64,000 nt of DNA from Dyadobacter sp. 50-39 (lineage in GTDB: Bacteria; Bacteroidota; Bacteroidia; Cytophagales; Spirosomataceae), in assembly GCA_001898145.1 (NCBI GenBank), contig MKSR01000036.1, positions 290,898-354,897 of the forward strand, written 5' to 3'. The first letter of the stretch is position 1, and each line of letters opens with the position of its first letter. Below the pieces are notes generated by a model. That model had not been told where the DNA came from and ran no database searches. It saw only the letters and a list, made by a program, of their open reading frames with translations. The position numbers were made by a program, and so were the translations under genes. Positions 8,901 through 17,709 of this stretch are shown one piece after another.

Positions 8901-10352
8901 ATGAACCTTCGTATCACACTCACTGTGCTCCTGAACCTGGGTATTTACTTAGCAACCGGTGCACAATCTTTGCCCGGCAGAAAGATAGCTTCCGCTCACG
9001 CGCTTGGCGACTTGCAGATGGTCCGCTTGTCTGTCGCCAGGCTTCATCCCGGCTTCGGGCGGTTTGGTCCTCGGTCCGAATTTTTACAACCACTTGATTC
9101 GCTTAAGGCGGCGCTGGAAAAATCCGACTCTGTCTCTGTCGAGTCTTTTTTCAGAATGCTTAACCCAATCCTGGTCAGGCTTCGTTGCGGGCACACCAAG
9201 TTCTTTCCGCCGATGAAGCTTTTTCCATTTTATTTCAACACTGACCATGTACTGCCTGTGATCGTTCGCTTCGAGGATACGGGCCGTCTTTTGGTGATCC
9301 GGTCAGCTCATCCGGAAACGGTTGGTCAATATCTGGAAAGCATTCAGGGCCGGCCAATTTCATCCATATTGCAGGAATTGCGCCGTCAGATGTTGGTAGA
9401 TGGCCATGTGCAATCCTCGGCCGATGCCCAGATCCAGCAATATTTCAGCGCCTGGTACGCAGACTTTATCCAGCAGGGCGACCGCGCATTGACGGTGGGC
9501 CTGACAGACCAAAACGGAAAGGCAACCTGCATGTTAATGAAAGGTATTACCGCGGCTGCCTGGCAGGCACTGGATAAGAACAGCTCCTATCTTACCCATC
9601 ACAACCACCTGCGCTTCGGCAACGACTCGGTAGCGTACCTGAGGATCGCGAACTTTTATTCCCGTGAAGGCGACAAGCACTTCCGGCGCTTTCTGGATTC
9701 AGCTTTCACGGCGATCAGTCAGCGGCCGGTTGGGCACCTGGTGATTGATGTGCGCGGCAACGAGGGAGGTAACGATGCCCTTGGGAAGGCGTTGTTTGCG
9801 CACATTGCCCGCCGGGATTTTCGTTATTGCGATCACATTGAGGTGAAAGTAAAGCGGAAGAAAGAGCTGCCCGACCGTGGCCGAGCCTACCTGCCAAAAT
9901 TCATTGGATTAGCCAGGCTTTTTATCAAAAAGGATGTACAGGGCCGTCTGGTGTTCAAAAAGCATCAGAACCTTGGCATGCACCGCCCACGCCAGGGCGC
10001 CTACCAAGGTAAGGTATCGTTTTTGCAGGACGGGCTTAGTTATTCGGTCACTTCCGAGTTTCTCGCCGTAGCCCGCAGTGAGGACCGCGGTACATTCATC
10101 GGCGAAGAGTCGGGAGGTACCTACGAAGGCGACAACAGCGGGACATTTGTCATCTACAAACTTGCGGGAACTGGTCTTGACCTTGGCATTCCCCTTGCCG
10201 GTTACTATTCTGCCGTCAAACCGGTGCCATCCCCCGGTCGTGGTATTCTTCCCGACATCACCGTCAGGCCGGGCCGGGAAGATCTGCTTTCGGGTCGCGA
10301 CCCCATCCGCGCCGCTCTTTCGTATGGAAGCTCAATACTTCTTAACTTCTAA
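8901..10352 (+). CDS. S41-family (C-terminal processing protease-like) secreted peptidase
   Basis: Probable exported serine peptidase of family S41. The ATG at 8901 gives a good signal peptide (MNLRITLTVLLNLGIYLATG, then AQS); an upstream TTG is less likely. The S41 core shows HLVIDVRGNEGGNDALGKAL near residue 280, then the nucleophile region LQDGLSYSVTSEFLAVA near 378 and a glycine-rich GTFIGEESGGTYEGDNSGT near 400. No clear PDZ domain is present, as in many Bacteroidota members. It is divergent from the AraC gene at 8802 and followed at once by a short truncated ORF. Substrate unknown. Confidence 0.86.
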   Translation: MNLRITLTVLLNLGIYLATGAQSLPGRKIASAHALGDLQMVRLSVARLHPGFGRFGPRSEFLQPLDSLKAALEKSDSVSVESFFRMLNPILVRLRCGHTKFFPPMKLFPFYFNTDHVLPVIVRFEDTGRLLVIRSAHPETVGQYLESIQGRPISSILQELRRQMLVDGHVQSSADAQIQQYFSAWYADFIQQGDRALTVGLTDQNGKATCMLMKGITAAAWQALDKNSSYLTHHNHLRFGNDSVAYLRIANFYSREGDKHFRRFLDSAFTAISQRPVGHLVIDVRGNEGGNDALGKALFAHIARRDFRYCDHIEVKVKRKKELPDRGRAYLPKFIGLARLFIKKDVQGRLVFKKHQNLGMHRPRQGAYQGKVSFLQDGLSYSVTSEFLAVARSEDRGTFIGEESGGTYEGDNSGTFVIYKLAGTGLDLGIPLAGYYSAVKPVPSPGRGILPDITVRPGREDLLSGRDPIRAALSYGSSILLNF

Positions 10353-10358
10353 ATAGCC

Positions 10359-10469
10359 GTGAAAATCAGCATCTTATTGCCAGCGTTTCTGACGCCGCTC
10401 ACCATCCGTTTGTCCTCTCAGGCCCAGGACTCTTTACAGTACCGACTGCGGATGAGATTACCCCAGTAA
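10359..10469 (+). pseudogene. Truncated secreted-protein start, 36 aa
   Basis: A GTG-started frame begins 6 bp after the S41 stop codon. It encodes what looks like a signal peptide and the first mature residues (MKISILLPAFLTPLTIRLSS, then QAQDSLQYRLRMRLPQ) before a TAA stop. Position and composition suggest the 5' stub of a second exported protein that has been lost by deletion, rather than a functional small protein. Low certainty. Confidence 0.3.
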
Positions 10470-10543
10470 CGAATGCAATGTATTGAGTCTTTCTACTATG
10501 CAAGACTAGGAATCGCTTTGGAGGCCATGGCTGTCCTTTGCCT

Positions 10544-11263
10544 TTATGAGTGCAAGCCGATGCATTTAGCAAGCGCATCCCGATAAAAATCGCCAACGGG
10601 TATTTCCGTCTTTTCGATCATGATCCGGTTGCGTTCGATGGTATCTATTTTTGCTATTGCAATAATAAAGGAGCGGTGAACTCTTAGGAATTGGGCTGCG
10701 GGCAATTTCTCCAACAACCCGCTAAGGGAAACTTGGGTGCTTACGCTGCGAGCTTTTGTCTGAATCAACACATGATCCTTTTTCCCTTCGATAAACAGGA
10801 TCTCTGTCAGATCGATCCGGACCGTTTTGGTAGCGGATTTAATGAAAATGTGCCCTTCTGACGGTTTGATTGCTTGTGCGAGAGCAGCTATCGAACTGGG
10901 CTGATCCAATTGTTTTGACTGGACTTTTTGAACGGCCGTCAGAAATCGCTGGAAGGGGATGGGTTTAAGCAGATAGTCAGCCGCGTTCAGCTCGAATGCA
11001 TCGACGGCAAACTGAGGATAGGCAGTTGTCAGAATAACCGCGGGCGGGTTTTTCAGCGTCTGTAAGAAGTGTAAACCGGATAGACCGGGCATCTCTATGT
11101 CGAGGAAAATGACATCGACGGTATTTCTGGACAAAAAGTCGAGTGCCTGCATCGGCGTTGAACACAGCTTTTCAAGACGCAAAAAGGGTATTCTTTCAAT
11201 GTAGCCTTCCATGACTTCCAGGGCTAGTCTCTCATCATCGACCACCAGGCAGCGGATTTTCAT
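10544..11263 (-). CDS. LytTR-family response regulator
   Basis: Two-component response regulator with a receiver domain (residues 1-118) and a LytTR DNA-binding domain (residues 135-238). The receiver shows the acidic pair VDDE near residue 8, phospho-acceptor Asp in VIFLDIEMPGLSGL (about 53), and the Lys of YLLKPIPFQRFL (about 103). The LytTR domain shows ILFIEGKKDHVLIQT and FLRVHRSFIIAIAKIDTIER. The ATG at 11263 is chosen over a TTG three codons upstream. It lies 5 bp downstream of its sensor kinase gene. It belongs to the same class as the regulator at 14335-15075. Confidence 0.93.
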   Translation of the reverse strand: MKIRCLVVDDERLALEVMEGYIERIPFLRLEKLCSTPMQALDFLSRNTVDVIFLDIEMPGLSGLHFLQTLKNPPAVILTTAYPQFAVDAFELNAADYLLKPIPFQRFLTAVQKVQSKQLDQPSSIAALAQAIKPSEGHIFIKSATKTVRIDLTEILFIEGKKDHVLIQTKARSVSTQVSLSGLLEKLPAAQFLRVHRSFIIAIAKIDTIERNRIMIEKTEIPVGDFYRDALAKCIGLHS

Positions 11264-11268
11264 CAGTG

Positions 11269-12300
11269 TCAATTTATAGTTAATACAAGGTGGGTATCAA
11301 AATGGTCCTGCGTTTTGCCGAAGTAAAGTTGATGTCTTCCAGGATACAAATGGGCCAATCGCCTTTGCAGGTTATCCAAGCCGATTCCGCCTGGGGCGCC
11401 TGCGACAGGCTGCTGGACACCGTTACTGGTGAGCAACGTTAGACTACCTTCATCTACGCTGACCGATATGGCTGCGAATTTTGCCCCGTGTTTAAACATG
11501 TTTTCAACAAGGGGCATTAGCAGAAACGGCTCAATCCAGACTTGCTCAACATTTCCCTTTACTTCAAAATCAACAGGAAAATCCAGGGGAAGCCGCAATT
11601 TCTGCAATTCGACGAAGTTTGCGATCATTTCCAATTCCTTCGATAGATTAACGCGCTCCTCATTGGTTTCATAAAGTGCATACCGCATCAGTTGTGATAG
11701 CTGCATGATGCCGCCGGGCGTGTCCGCGGATCTTTTGATGGCCAGCGCGTACAGGGAGTTGAGCGTGTTGAATAAAAAATGGGGGTTGAGCTGAGAGCGA
11801 AGAAAAGCGAGTTCGGTTTTCAGTTGTGAATTTTCCAGATCCCGCGTTTTTTGTTGAAACGAAAACCAGTCGACAGTAAACCGGACCACGCAGGCGATCA
11901 ATACAAACAGCCACAATTCGAATGACCTAAGCCAAAACTGCTCTGAATAGGGTAAAGGGAAAGGTGTTGCCGAAGGCCCAATGTACCAGTTCCGAAGCCA
12001 GTGATAAGCCGGGATGAATACGGCTGCCAGCAGGGTTATGCCCAACGCATTCAACAGCAGAAATCGGGGGAGTTTTTTGCCAGGCAGGAGTGCAGGGATC
12101 CAATAGCCGTAATTCAAGTAGAAGATACCGGCCTGGGCAAAAATATGGATGCTGGGGTGGCCGACCACAAAATCAATGCCTTGGTAATTACTAACATGTA
12201 TGACAAGGACTATATATAGTAACCAGCCCACCCCGTGCAGCAAAAATGGAAGATGGGTTGGCAGCAACCTGTAACAGCGATTTGAAATTGGGTTAGGCAT
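11269..12300 (-). CDS. LytS-type sensor histidine kinase
   Basis: Membrane sensor kinase paired with the downstream LytTR regulator. Four hydrophobic helices fill residues 15-150, followed by a short coiled segment and the His_kinase domain with the phospho-acceptor motif RSQLNPHFLFNTLNSLYALA near residue 190. ATP-binding elements include PLVENMFKHGA (N box) and GGIGLDNLQRRLAHLYPG (G box). The ATG at 12300 is preferred over an adjacent GTG. Together with the ABC exporter on the opposite strand it resembles sensor/exporter modules that respond to membrane-active compounds (inference from arrangement). Confidence 0.92.
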   Translation of the reverse strand: MPNPISNRCYRLLPTHLPFLLHGVGWLLYIVLVIHVSNYQGIDFVVGHPSIHIFAQAGIFYLNYGYWIPALLPGKKLPRFLLLNALGITLLAAVFIPAYHWLRNWYIGPSATPFPLPYSEQFWLRSFELWLFVLIACVVRFTVDWFSFQQKTRDLENSQLKTELAFLRSQLNPHFLFNTLNSLYALAIKRSADTPGGIMQLSQLMRYALYETNEERVNLSKELEMIANFVELQKLRLPLDFPVDFEVKGNVEQVWIEPFLLMPLVENMFKHGAKFAAISVSVDEGSLTLLTSNGVQQPVAGAPGGIGLDNLQRRLAHLYPGRHQLYFGKTQDHFDTHLVLTIN

Positions 12301-12504
12301 CACCAGGTGAAATTACAAAAATAGCTTGTGGGATTTTTTAGTTGACCCTTAGACACCTCCGATCAGCACGCAGACGGGTTAATCCAGGCTCTCAGTGGCC
12401 TGTCAGGACATTATCTGCTTTCCACGGCCTGCAAACCTGTTTTGGGCGAAAATGTGTTTGGCTGAATTGTCTCTTGTTTTGATTTGACCAAAAATCCAAA
12501 CAGT

Positions 12505-13269
12505 ATGACCTCGCAGATCATCCAAACCGACCGGCTCAGCTATTGCTACGGGGACCGGCCCGTGCTTCACCAGGTAAGCTTGCAAGTGCCCACGGGCAGC
12601 ATTTTCGGCTTTTTGGGGCCGAATGGTGCTGGAAAGACAACGACTATTCGTTTGCTGCTGGGCCTTATCTGCACTCAGCGAGGTCGGATTAGCTTGTTCG
12701 GAGATCAGATCGGAACGCACCGACTTCCTATACTGCGAAGGGTGGGCGCGCTTTTCGAAACGCCGGCCCTGTATGCGCACCTTTCTGGCCGGCAGAACCT
12801 GGAAATCGGAAGGTTGGGGCGCAATGCAAAACGAGGGCAGGTGGACAAAGTATTGGAAATGGTCGGTTTGATGCGCGAGGCTTCACGCAAAGTACATAGC
12901 TATTCGCTGGGTATGCGACAGCGACTGGGGATCGCGCTGGCGCTGCTTGACGATCCGGAGCTGCTGATCCTGGACGAGCCCACAAACGGGCTTGACCCGG
13001 CTGGTATCCGGGAAATCCGAACCTTGTTGGTTGCTTTGAGCCGCTACCACGGCAAGACCATATTCATTTCCAGTCATTTACTTTCCGAAATGGAGAAAAT
13101 GTTAACGCATCTGGCCATCATCAATGCAGGCCATCTATTGTTCCAAGGATCGATTGATGAGCTTCGCTCGGACCAACACTTGCAGGCAATCGGCATCTCC
13201 AATGAGCCTGCGTCTGCGATACCGACATTGGAAGATATCTTTTTACACTTAACAGACCCTTTGATATGA
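12505..13269 (+). CDS. ABC transporter ATP-binding protein (ABC-2 / antimicrobial-peptide type)
   Basis: Cytoplasmic ATPase of an exporter. Walker A is GPNGAGKTTT near residue 40, the ABC signature is SYSLGMRQRLGIALAL near 130, Walker B with catalytic Glu is LLILDEPTNGLDPAG near 155, and the H loop is FISSHLLSEMEK near 190. About 254 aa, typical of single-domain drug or lantibiotic exporters. The ATG at 12505 is chosen over an upstream TTG. Its stop codon overlaps the permease start (ATGA), so the two are co-translated. The two flanking LytTR/kinase pairs are obvious candidate regulators. Confidence 0.94.
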   Translation: MTSQIIQTDRLSYCYGDRPVLHQVSLQVPTGSIFGFLGPNGAGKTTTIRLLLGLICTQRGRISLFGDQIGTHRLPILRRVGALFETPALYAHLSGRQNLEIGRLGRNAKRGQVDKVLEMVGLMREASRKVHSYSLGMRQRLGIALALLDDPELLILDEPTNGLDPAGIREIRTLLVALSRYHGKTIFISSHLLSEMEKMLTHLAIINAGHLLFQGSIDELRSDQHLQAIGISNEPASAIPTLEDIFLHLTDPLI

Positions 13270-14036
13270 AATCATTGAACTATTTATGGCGGGGCCTTCT
13301 AATGGAGAAGATTAAGGTCAGCGGAACACTGGTGCTAGGGCTGGCATTTTTTGCGCCTGCGTTTGTGGTTTTCGTCGCATTTGTGGCGGCTTACGCAGAC
13401 GGAGGTGAATTTTACAAGCCGGGTATGAACCCCTGGATCAATTTTTCCGGTCATATCCTGGTTGGTTGGGCATTGTTTGTTTTTCCGATCTATGTTTCAC
13501 TTCAATCGGCGCTGTACGCCGCTATTGAACATCAAAACCGCACGTTCGCCTACCTTTACAGTCTGCCTGTCCCCAGGTGGAGTTTCTATGTGTCTAAATT
13601 GCTGGTCCTTACGGCGCTGACCGGATTGAGCCACATTGTGTTGTATGGATCGGCAGAGGCTGCCGGATGGCTGCTGGGCCTGCTCAAACCAACCTACGGG
13701 TTCCAAAACCATTCCATGCACCAGGTGCTGTCGAAGGCCACCTTGCTGATGTTCTTCGGTGGTGGGGGGATAATGGTCATTCAACTCTTTATCAGTTTGC
13801 AGTCTGCGAGCTTTATTGTCCCTGCTGGTTTCGGACTTTTCGCAACCATGGCAGGCGTGATCTCACGGGGATTTGCGATCAGTACGGCCTCTCCCTATTT
13901 GTGGCCCATTTGCTTTTTGCACAATTCACTCGAGATGGCAGAATGGCGCTATGCGTACCTGCTGATTAGTGTGGCCGTTTTGGTTTTGGGCGCGGGGGTA
14001 AGTATTCAGCTTCTGAACCGGAAAGCCATTGTCTGA
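13266..14036 (+). CDS. ABC-2 type transporter permease
   Basis: A 256-aa membrane protein with about six hydrophobic helices (for example LVLGLAFFAPAFVVFVAFV, ISVAVLVLGAGVSI), the usual size and helix pattern of ABC-2 permeases partnered with a single ATPase, such as those giving immunity to lantibiotic-type peptides. A soluble loop with YSLPVPRWSFYVSK is the family's coupling-helix region. Overlaps the ATPase gene by 4 bp. No biosynthetic gene for a peptide lies nearby, so resistance to an external compound or lipid-related export is more likely than self-immunity. Confidence 0.85.
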   Translation: MKSLNYLWRGLLMEKIKVSGTLVLGLAFFAPAFVVFVAFVAAYADGGEFYKPGMNPWINFSGHILVGWALFVFPIYVSLQSALYAAIEHQNRTFAYLYSLPVPRWSFYVSKLLVLTALTGLSHIVLYGSAEAAGWLLGLLKPTYGFQNHSMHQVLSKATLLMFFGGGGIMVIQLFISLQSASFIVPAGFGLFATMAGVISRGFAISTASPYLWPICFLHNSLEMAEWRYAYLLISVAVLVLGAGVSIQLLNRKAIV

Positions 14037-14334
14037 GGCGCTCACCGCTGACAGCCACCGGCGGTTTTTCAACCGGTCGGTCCGTTGGGTCATCGCGGGT
14101 AAGTAATAGGATGGTCCCTTGAACGGCCCGCACAGGATCAAATATTCAGGATACAGCAGCGTTCCTACGGCTACGCCTTCGGGTCATTGGGCCAGAAATC
14201 GCCCCACGCGAGACAAGCTCAGACCGAACCTGCAATGCAGCCCCCAATCCCGAACAGATCGCGGTATGGGCTAGCTCGACGGCCGGTTAGGTAACTAATC
14301 ATAAATTGCCAAGCACATAACCGCGCTGAGCAGC
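14037..14334. other. Intergenic region between convergent genes, 298 bp
   Basis: Separates the convergent permease and response regulator genes. It starts with a GC-rich inverted-repeat-like stretch (CCACCGGCGG then CAACCGGTCGG near 14056-14086) that could act as a terminator. The remainder carries short open frames in several registers without recognisable motifs; possibly decayed coding sequence. Confidence 0.4.
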
Positions 14335-15075
14335 TTAGCAGGACTGATCAAGCGCTACCGTATCCGGCAAAAACTGCCGGATACAGCTTTGTTTGTAGTT
14401 GCGGCCAACAGGCAGCTGATGGCCCTGGACTACCACATGGTTAGGGTGCATTCGTTCGACCTTGTCCAGGGGCACGATAAATGAGCGGTGAATGCGAAGG
14501 AACAGGCCTGAGGGAAGCAGTTTTTCGGCCAGGCTGATCTTTTGTTTGGAAATAAAAACTTCGCCCGGCGTAATCACTTTAAGATAGTCCTTCACGCTTT
14601 CAATCCAGAGAATGTCCCGCGTGTTGACTTTCACATACTGCCTTTCAACACGTAAATACAAGTAGTGCTGCTTTTGCCCTTCTCTTCGTGATTCAGCAGC
14701 GGGGGCGGGTTTGGTACCTTTAAAATTGAAGAGAATTTTATCCACCGCTCGCAGGAAACGTGGCAGGGGAATGGGTTTAAGCAGGTAATCCACGACATCG
14801 AGCTCGAATCCTTCCATGGCGTGCTCAGGATAAGCGGTTGTGAGCACGACCATCGGCGGGGTTTTCAGGCTGCGAAGCAGGTCGGTACCCGAGAGACCGG
14901 GCATTTTCACATCCAGGAAAATCAGGTCGATGGGTGTTGTCTGTAAAACCTGATAAGCTTTAATCGCATTCGCGCAGCTGCCAGTGATCTCGATTTCTGG
15001 CACGTTGGCCGCGTACAGTTCGATTATCTGGATGGCATGGGGTTCGTCGTCGACAATGAGCGTACGGATTTTCAT
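14335..15075 (-). CDS. LytTR-family response regulator
   Basis: Second LytTR regulator of the region. The receiver domain has VDDE near residue 9, phospho-acceptor Asp in LIFLDVKMPGLSGTDLL (about 54) and Lys in YLLKPIPLPRFLRAV (about 104). The DNA-binding LytTR domain has ILWIESVKDYLKVITPGE and FLRIHRSFIVPLDKVERM. The start ATG overlaps the kinase stop (ATGA at 15072-15075), so it is translationally coupled. Alternating identical and differing residues relative to the product of 10544-11263 suggest these are old paralogues rather than a recent duplication. Confidence 0.93.
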   Translation of the reverse strand: MKIRTLIVDDEPHAIQIIELYAANVPEIEITGSCANAIKAYQVLQTTPIDLIFLDVKMPGLSGTDLLRSLKTPPMVVLTTAYPEHAMEGFELDVVDYLLKPIPLPRFLRAVDKILFNFKGTKPAPAAESRREGQKQHYLYLRVERQYVKVNTRDILWIESVKDYLKVITPGEVFISKQKISLAEKLLPSGLFLRIHRSFIVPLDKVERMHPNHVVVQGHQLPVGRNYKQSCIRQFLPDTVALDQSC

Positions 15076-16184
15076 GATCGGTCAGGGGTTGGTGACGGCA
15101 AAAGCGAAAGTTCCAATTCGGCCAGGAAAACGTCCTGTTCGTCGAACCACTCGAAATGGTGCCGGCCGGGATAGAGCAGTTCAAGCCTCTTGCGGATGTT
15201 TTTCAGGCCAATCGCCCCACAGGCCGCTGGCGGGTTGGCAACAGTCCGGGCTACGTCCGACTTGCTGTTGCTGATCTTGAATACCAGGCGGCGATCGTTG
15301 GCATTGATTTCGATGTTAATCCATGGTGTGCCGATCGTTTCGCTCGCACCATGTTTGAATGCATTTTCAACGAGCGGAAACATGAGCAGTGGGGCAACTT
15401 TTTGGGTGCCAATGCCGCCGGTGATGTCCAGGTTCAGCTCAAGCCGGCTCTCATACCGCATTTGCTCCAAGTCAATATAATCCCTCAGAATATCGATCTC
15501 CCTTTTGAGAAGCACTTTCTCTGCGGAGCATTCATACAGCATGTAACGCAGTACATTGGCTATCCGCAAGATGATTTCAGGCGTTTTCGACGAGCTCGCC
15601 AGTGAGAATGCGTACAGATTGTTAAGCGAATTGAACAGAAAATGTGGATGCAGCTGCCCTTTTAAAACGTTCAGCTCGGCCTGAAACGCTGCTTCCCGCC
15701 GCTCGATCCACATGAGCACAAATTTGAGCGCAATGCCGATCCAGACGACTACGTTGCTCCTTTCGACCGCATTCACAAAGTCGGTCGGACTGAGCAGCTG
15801 AGTATGCCAGGTGCCTTCCAGTTTAGCCCACGTGAAACTTGCGTCCTGCTGTTTGTAGTATTGGTAAACAAATGGGTCGGAGATGAAGATTTCGACCAGT
15901 CGGTACAGGACCGCTGCCAGTAGCAGGCAAAGGGCGAGCGCCAGAAGTGTTTGCAAATACTTCTCTTTAAGAAAAAGACGGTTAAGCACAGGCCCTGAGA
16001 GCACATAGTAGTAGCAAAGATGCACAGGTAAAAGCATTAATACTGTGCAGATTCCGAGCCAGTGGCTTTTGTAGGCTGTGCCGTAAATGAAGGTCAGCAG
16101 CGCGGCGGCGCACATCCAGAACAGCGATTGTCTTAGGATGGGTTTGGTTGCTAACAAGGGGTGGCTGTTCATATTTGCAAACAT
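15072..16184 (-). CDS. LytS-type sensor histidine kinase
   Basis: Membrane sensor kinase, 370 aa. Hydrophobic helices occupy roughly residues 15-110 and 150-175. The phospho-acceptor motif is KGQLHPHFLFNSLNNLYAFS near residue 200; PLVENAFKHGAS (N box) and GAIGLKNIRKRLELLYPG (G box) follow. The extracytoplasmic segment between helices (residues 105-150) is longer than in the kinase at 11269-12300 and could bind a ligand. Overlaps its response regulator by 4 bp. Divergent from the lipoprotein gene at 16372, which may be a target. Confidence 0.92.
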   Translation of the reverse strand: MFANMNSHPLLATKPILRQSLFWMCAAALLTFIYGTAYKSHWLGICTVLMLLPVHLCYYYVLSGPVLNRLFLKEKYLQTLLALALCLLLAAVLYRLVEIFISDPFVYQYYKQQDASFTWAKLEGTWHTQLLSPTDFVNAVERSNVVVWIGIALKFVLMWIERREAAFQAELNVLKGQLHPHFLFNSLNNLYAFSLASSSKTPEIILRIANVLRYMLYECSAEKVLLKREIDILRDYIDLEQMRYESRLELNLDITGGIGTQKVAPLLMFPLVENAFKHGASETIGTPWINIEINANDRRLVFKISNSKSDVARTVANPPAACGAIGLKNIRKRLELLYPGRHHFEWFDEQDVFLAELELSLLPSPTPDRS

Positions 16185-16371
16185 AATTTTTACTGGTAGT
16201 TTTTAATGAAGATTGTCGACAAAAAGCAGTTTTCGGCGACGAAAAATGACAGTCGAGCATATTTGCCGGTCCATTGCTGCATTGGTCGCCGGAAGTTGGA
16301 GTCTGTCGATCAAATTTTATTGACCGCATCCAGGCGTTTTAACTTGCACACCGAACAAAAAGTAGTGAGCC

Positions 16372-17361
16372 ATGAAAATCAAAATGAAGTATTTATGCTG
16401 GGTAGCATTGCTCTGGACAGGCTGCACCAGTACCGACCCGGATGCCGCCTCAGGAGAACACCAAGGATGGCCTGAGCAACCCGAGCTGCCAATAGTTGCC
16501 GGACATCAGACATTCTCTGTTGCAGGCGATGAGTTTGCCGTAAATGTCATGGGCGAGATACAGCCGCGCTCGCCTAAATTCCCGTCCATTGATGTCCGCA
16601 AGGGCTTTCTGCGAGGTTACGTGGCCGACCTTGCGGGCAAGCCCGTGAAAAGTGCGTATATAGGGGCGCGTATAACAGTCGTTGGCGGAGCCTACTCGGG
16701 CGCTTCGGCGGAGTCAGATGAAAATGGGTATTATGAAATCGATCTGCCGATTGGCGCGGTGCATTATTATGCCACGGGCTACACGATCGATTACGGCGGC
16801 AGCAGGGCGGTGGTCGGCCTCACTCCGGCAGATGACAACACCTCCGGCTTCGCCTCTCAGATCGGGATGGTCAAGAATTTCGTGCTACAATCGTATGGGT
16901 TAGGCAACAAGGATAATGTTTTGCAGCAGCCCGGGAATTCATCCAACTATTACGGCGGCGCCATTAGTTTTGACTACCAGGTAGATTGGGATGATAATGT
17001 GCCGAATTACCTTCCCAAAGACGGCGAGATCGAGATCGACCTGATACCCGACGGCGGGGGGCTCTTCGGTGAAACAAAGTCATTTAAAGTCTACAAAAAG
17101 ATCGGCTACTCCGGGCTTGCGATCTTGAATATACCGGTCGGTAAATACACGATCAAAGCCAGGCTTCGTGGAGGCAGCGAGCTGCGAATCACCCAGAGCG
17201 GCACCTATGCCAACGCATATCCGCATTTCGGGCTCAAACCCCGTACGGCTGTGGGGACTGCGGGCATCCTGTTTACGCCTTCGTGGCAGGTAACGCCAGC
17301 AATGGTCCCGGCGCACCACGGCAACTGGCAGGCGGTGGTAGTAAGACTGGAAAGGATTTGA
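16372..17361 (+). CDS. Lipoprotein with carboxypeptidase-regulatory-like domain
   Basis: Predicted surface or periplasmic lipoprotein, 329 aa. The N-terminus has a short lipoprotein signal with lipobox LLWTGC (lipidated Cys18). Residues 80-150 form a carboxypeptidase-regulatory/transthyretin-like beta sandwich (GFLRGYVADLAGKPVKSAYI, then SDENGYYEIDLPIGAVHYYA). A second beta-rich domain near 195-280 (GEIEIDLIPDGGGLFGET, NIPVGKYTIKARLRGG) is not assigned. No catalytic motif is seen, so a binding or structural role is likely. Divergent from the kinase/regulator pair at 14335-16184 with a 187-bp shared upstream region. Confidence 0.75.
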   Translation: MKIKMKYLCWVALLWTGCTSTDPDAASGEHQGWPEQPELPIVAGHQTFSVAGDEFAVNVMGEIQPRSPKFPSIDVRKGFLRGYVADLAGKPVKSAYIGARITVVGGAYSGASAESDENGYYEIDLPIGAVHYYATGYTIDYGGSRAVVGLTPADDNTSGFASQIGMVKNFVLQSYGLGNKDNVLQQPGNSSNYYGGAISFDYQVDWDDNVPNYLPKDGEIEIDLIPDGGGLFGETKSFKVYKKIGYSGLAILNIPVGKYTIKARLRGGSELRITQSGTYANAYPHFGLKPRTAVGTAGILFTPSWQVTPAMVPAHHGNWQAVVVRLERI

Positions 17362-17709
17362 AAAAATGCTTGTAAGAGCTAGCCTCACTTTTTAGCATAT
17401 CGCTGCTGGGCCTGCCGCGCAGATAAAAGGTTTAGAACGATGACCGGTCGTTTGAGGTCGTAAAAAGATTCGGCTGCTGTGAGCAGCGGCCCGAGTGGCT
17501 GGCGTTCATCTGGCCGAAGGCCTACGGTTGCCTAAGAAGCCTGGCGCGGGTGAGGAATGCTTTGCTGCGCTTCAAAAACAAAAAGTGCGCTAGGGTCACA
17601 GCAGCAAGGCCGCGCTTTGTCTTAACTATTACAAGCAAGAAACCGGGCGATGCAGCTATCAGGATTATGATTCTTTCTTTGGCGCTTTTATTAAAACCGA
17701 TCCAAGCAA
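17362..17709. other. Intergenic region, 348 bp, possibly decayed coding sequence
   Basis: No intact gene. From 17594 one plus-strand frame without a start codon stays open into the AraC gene and reads protein-like (YYKQETGRCSYQDYDSFFGA then FIKTDPSKWRQ); an overlapping frame from about 17437 is also open. This may be the tail of a lost gene, or chance. It should also contain the AraC promoter. Confidence 0.3.

Noticed and set aside
17437-17709. Overlapping open frames upstream of the AraC gene with protein-like composition
   Set aside because: No start codon in the best frame, no family recognised, and two frames compete; noted only as possible decay.
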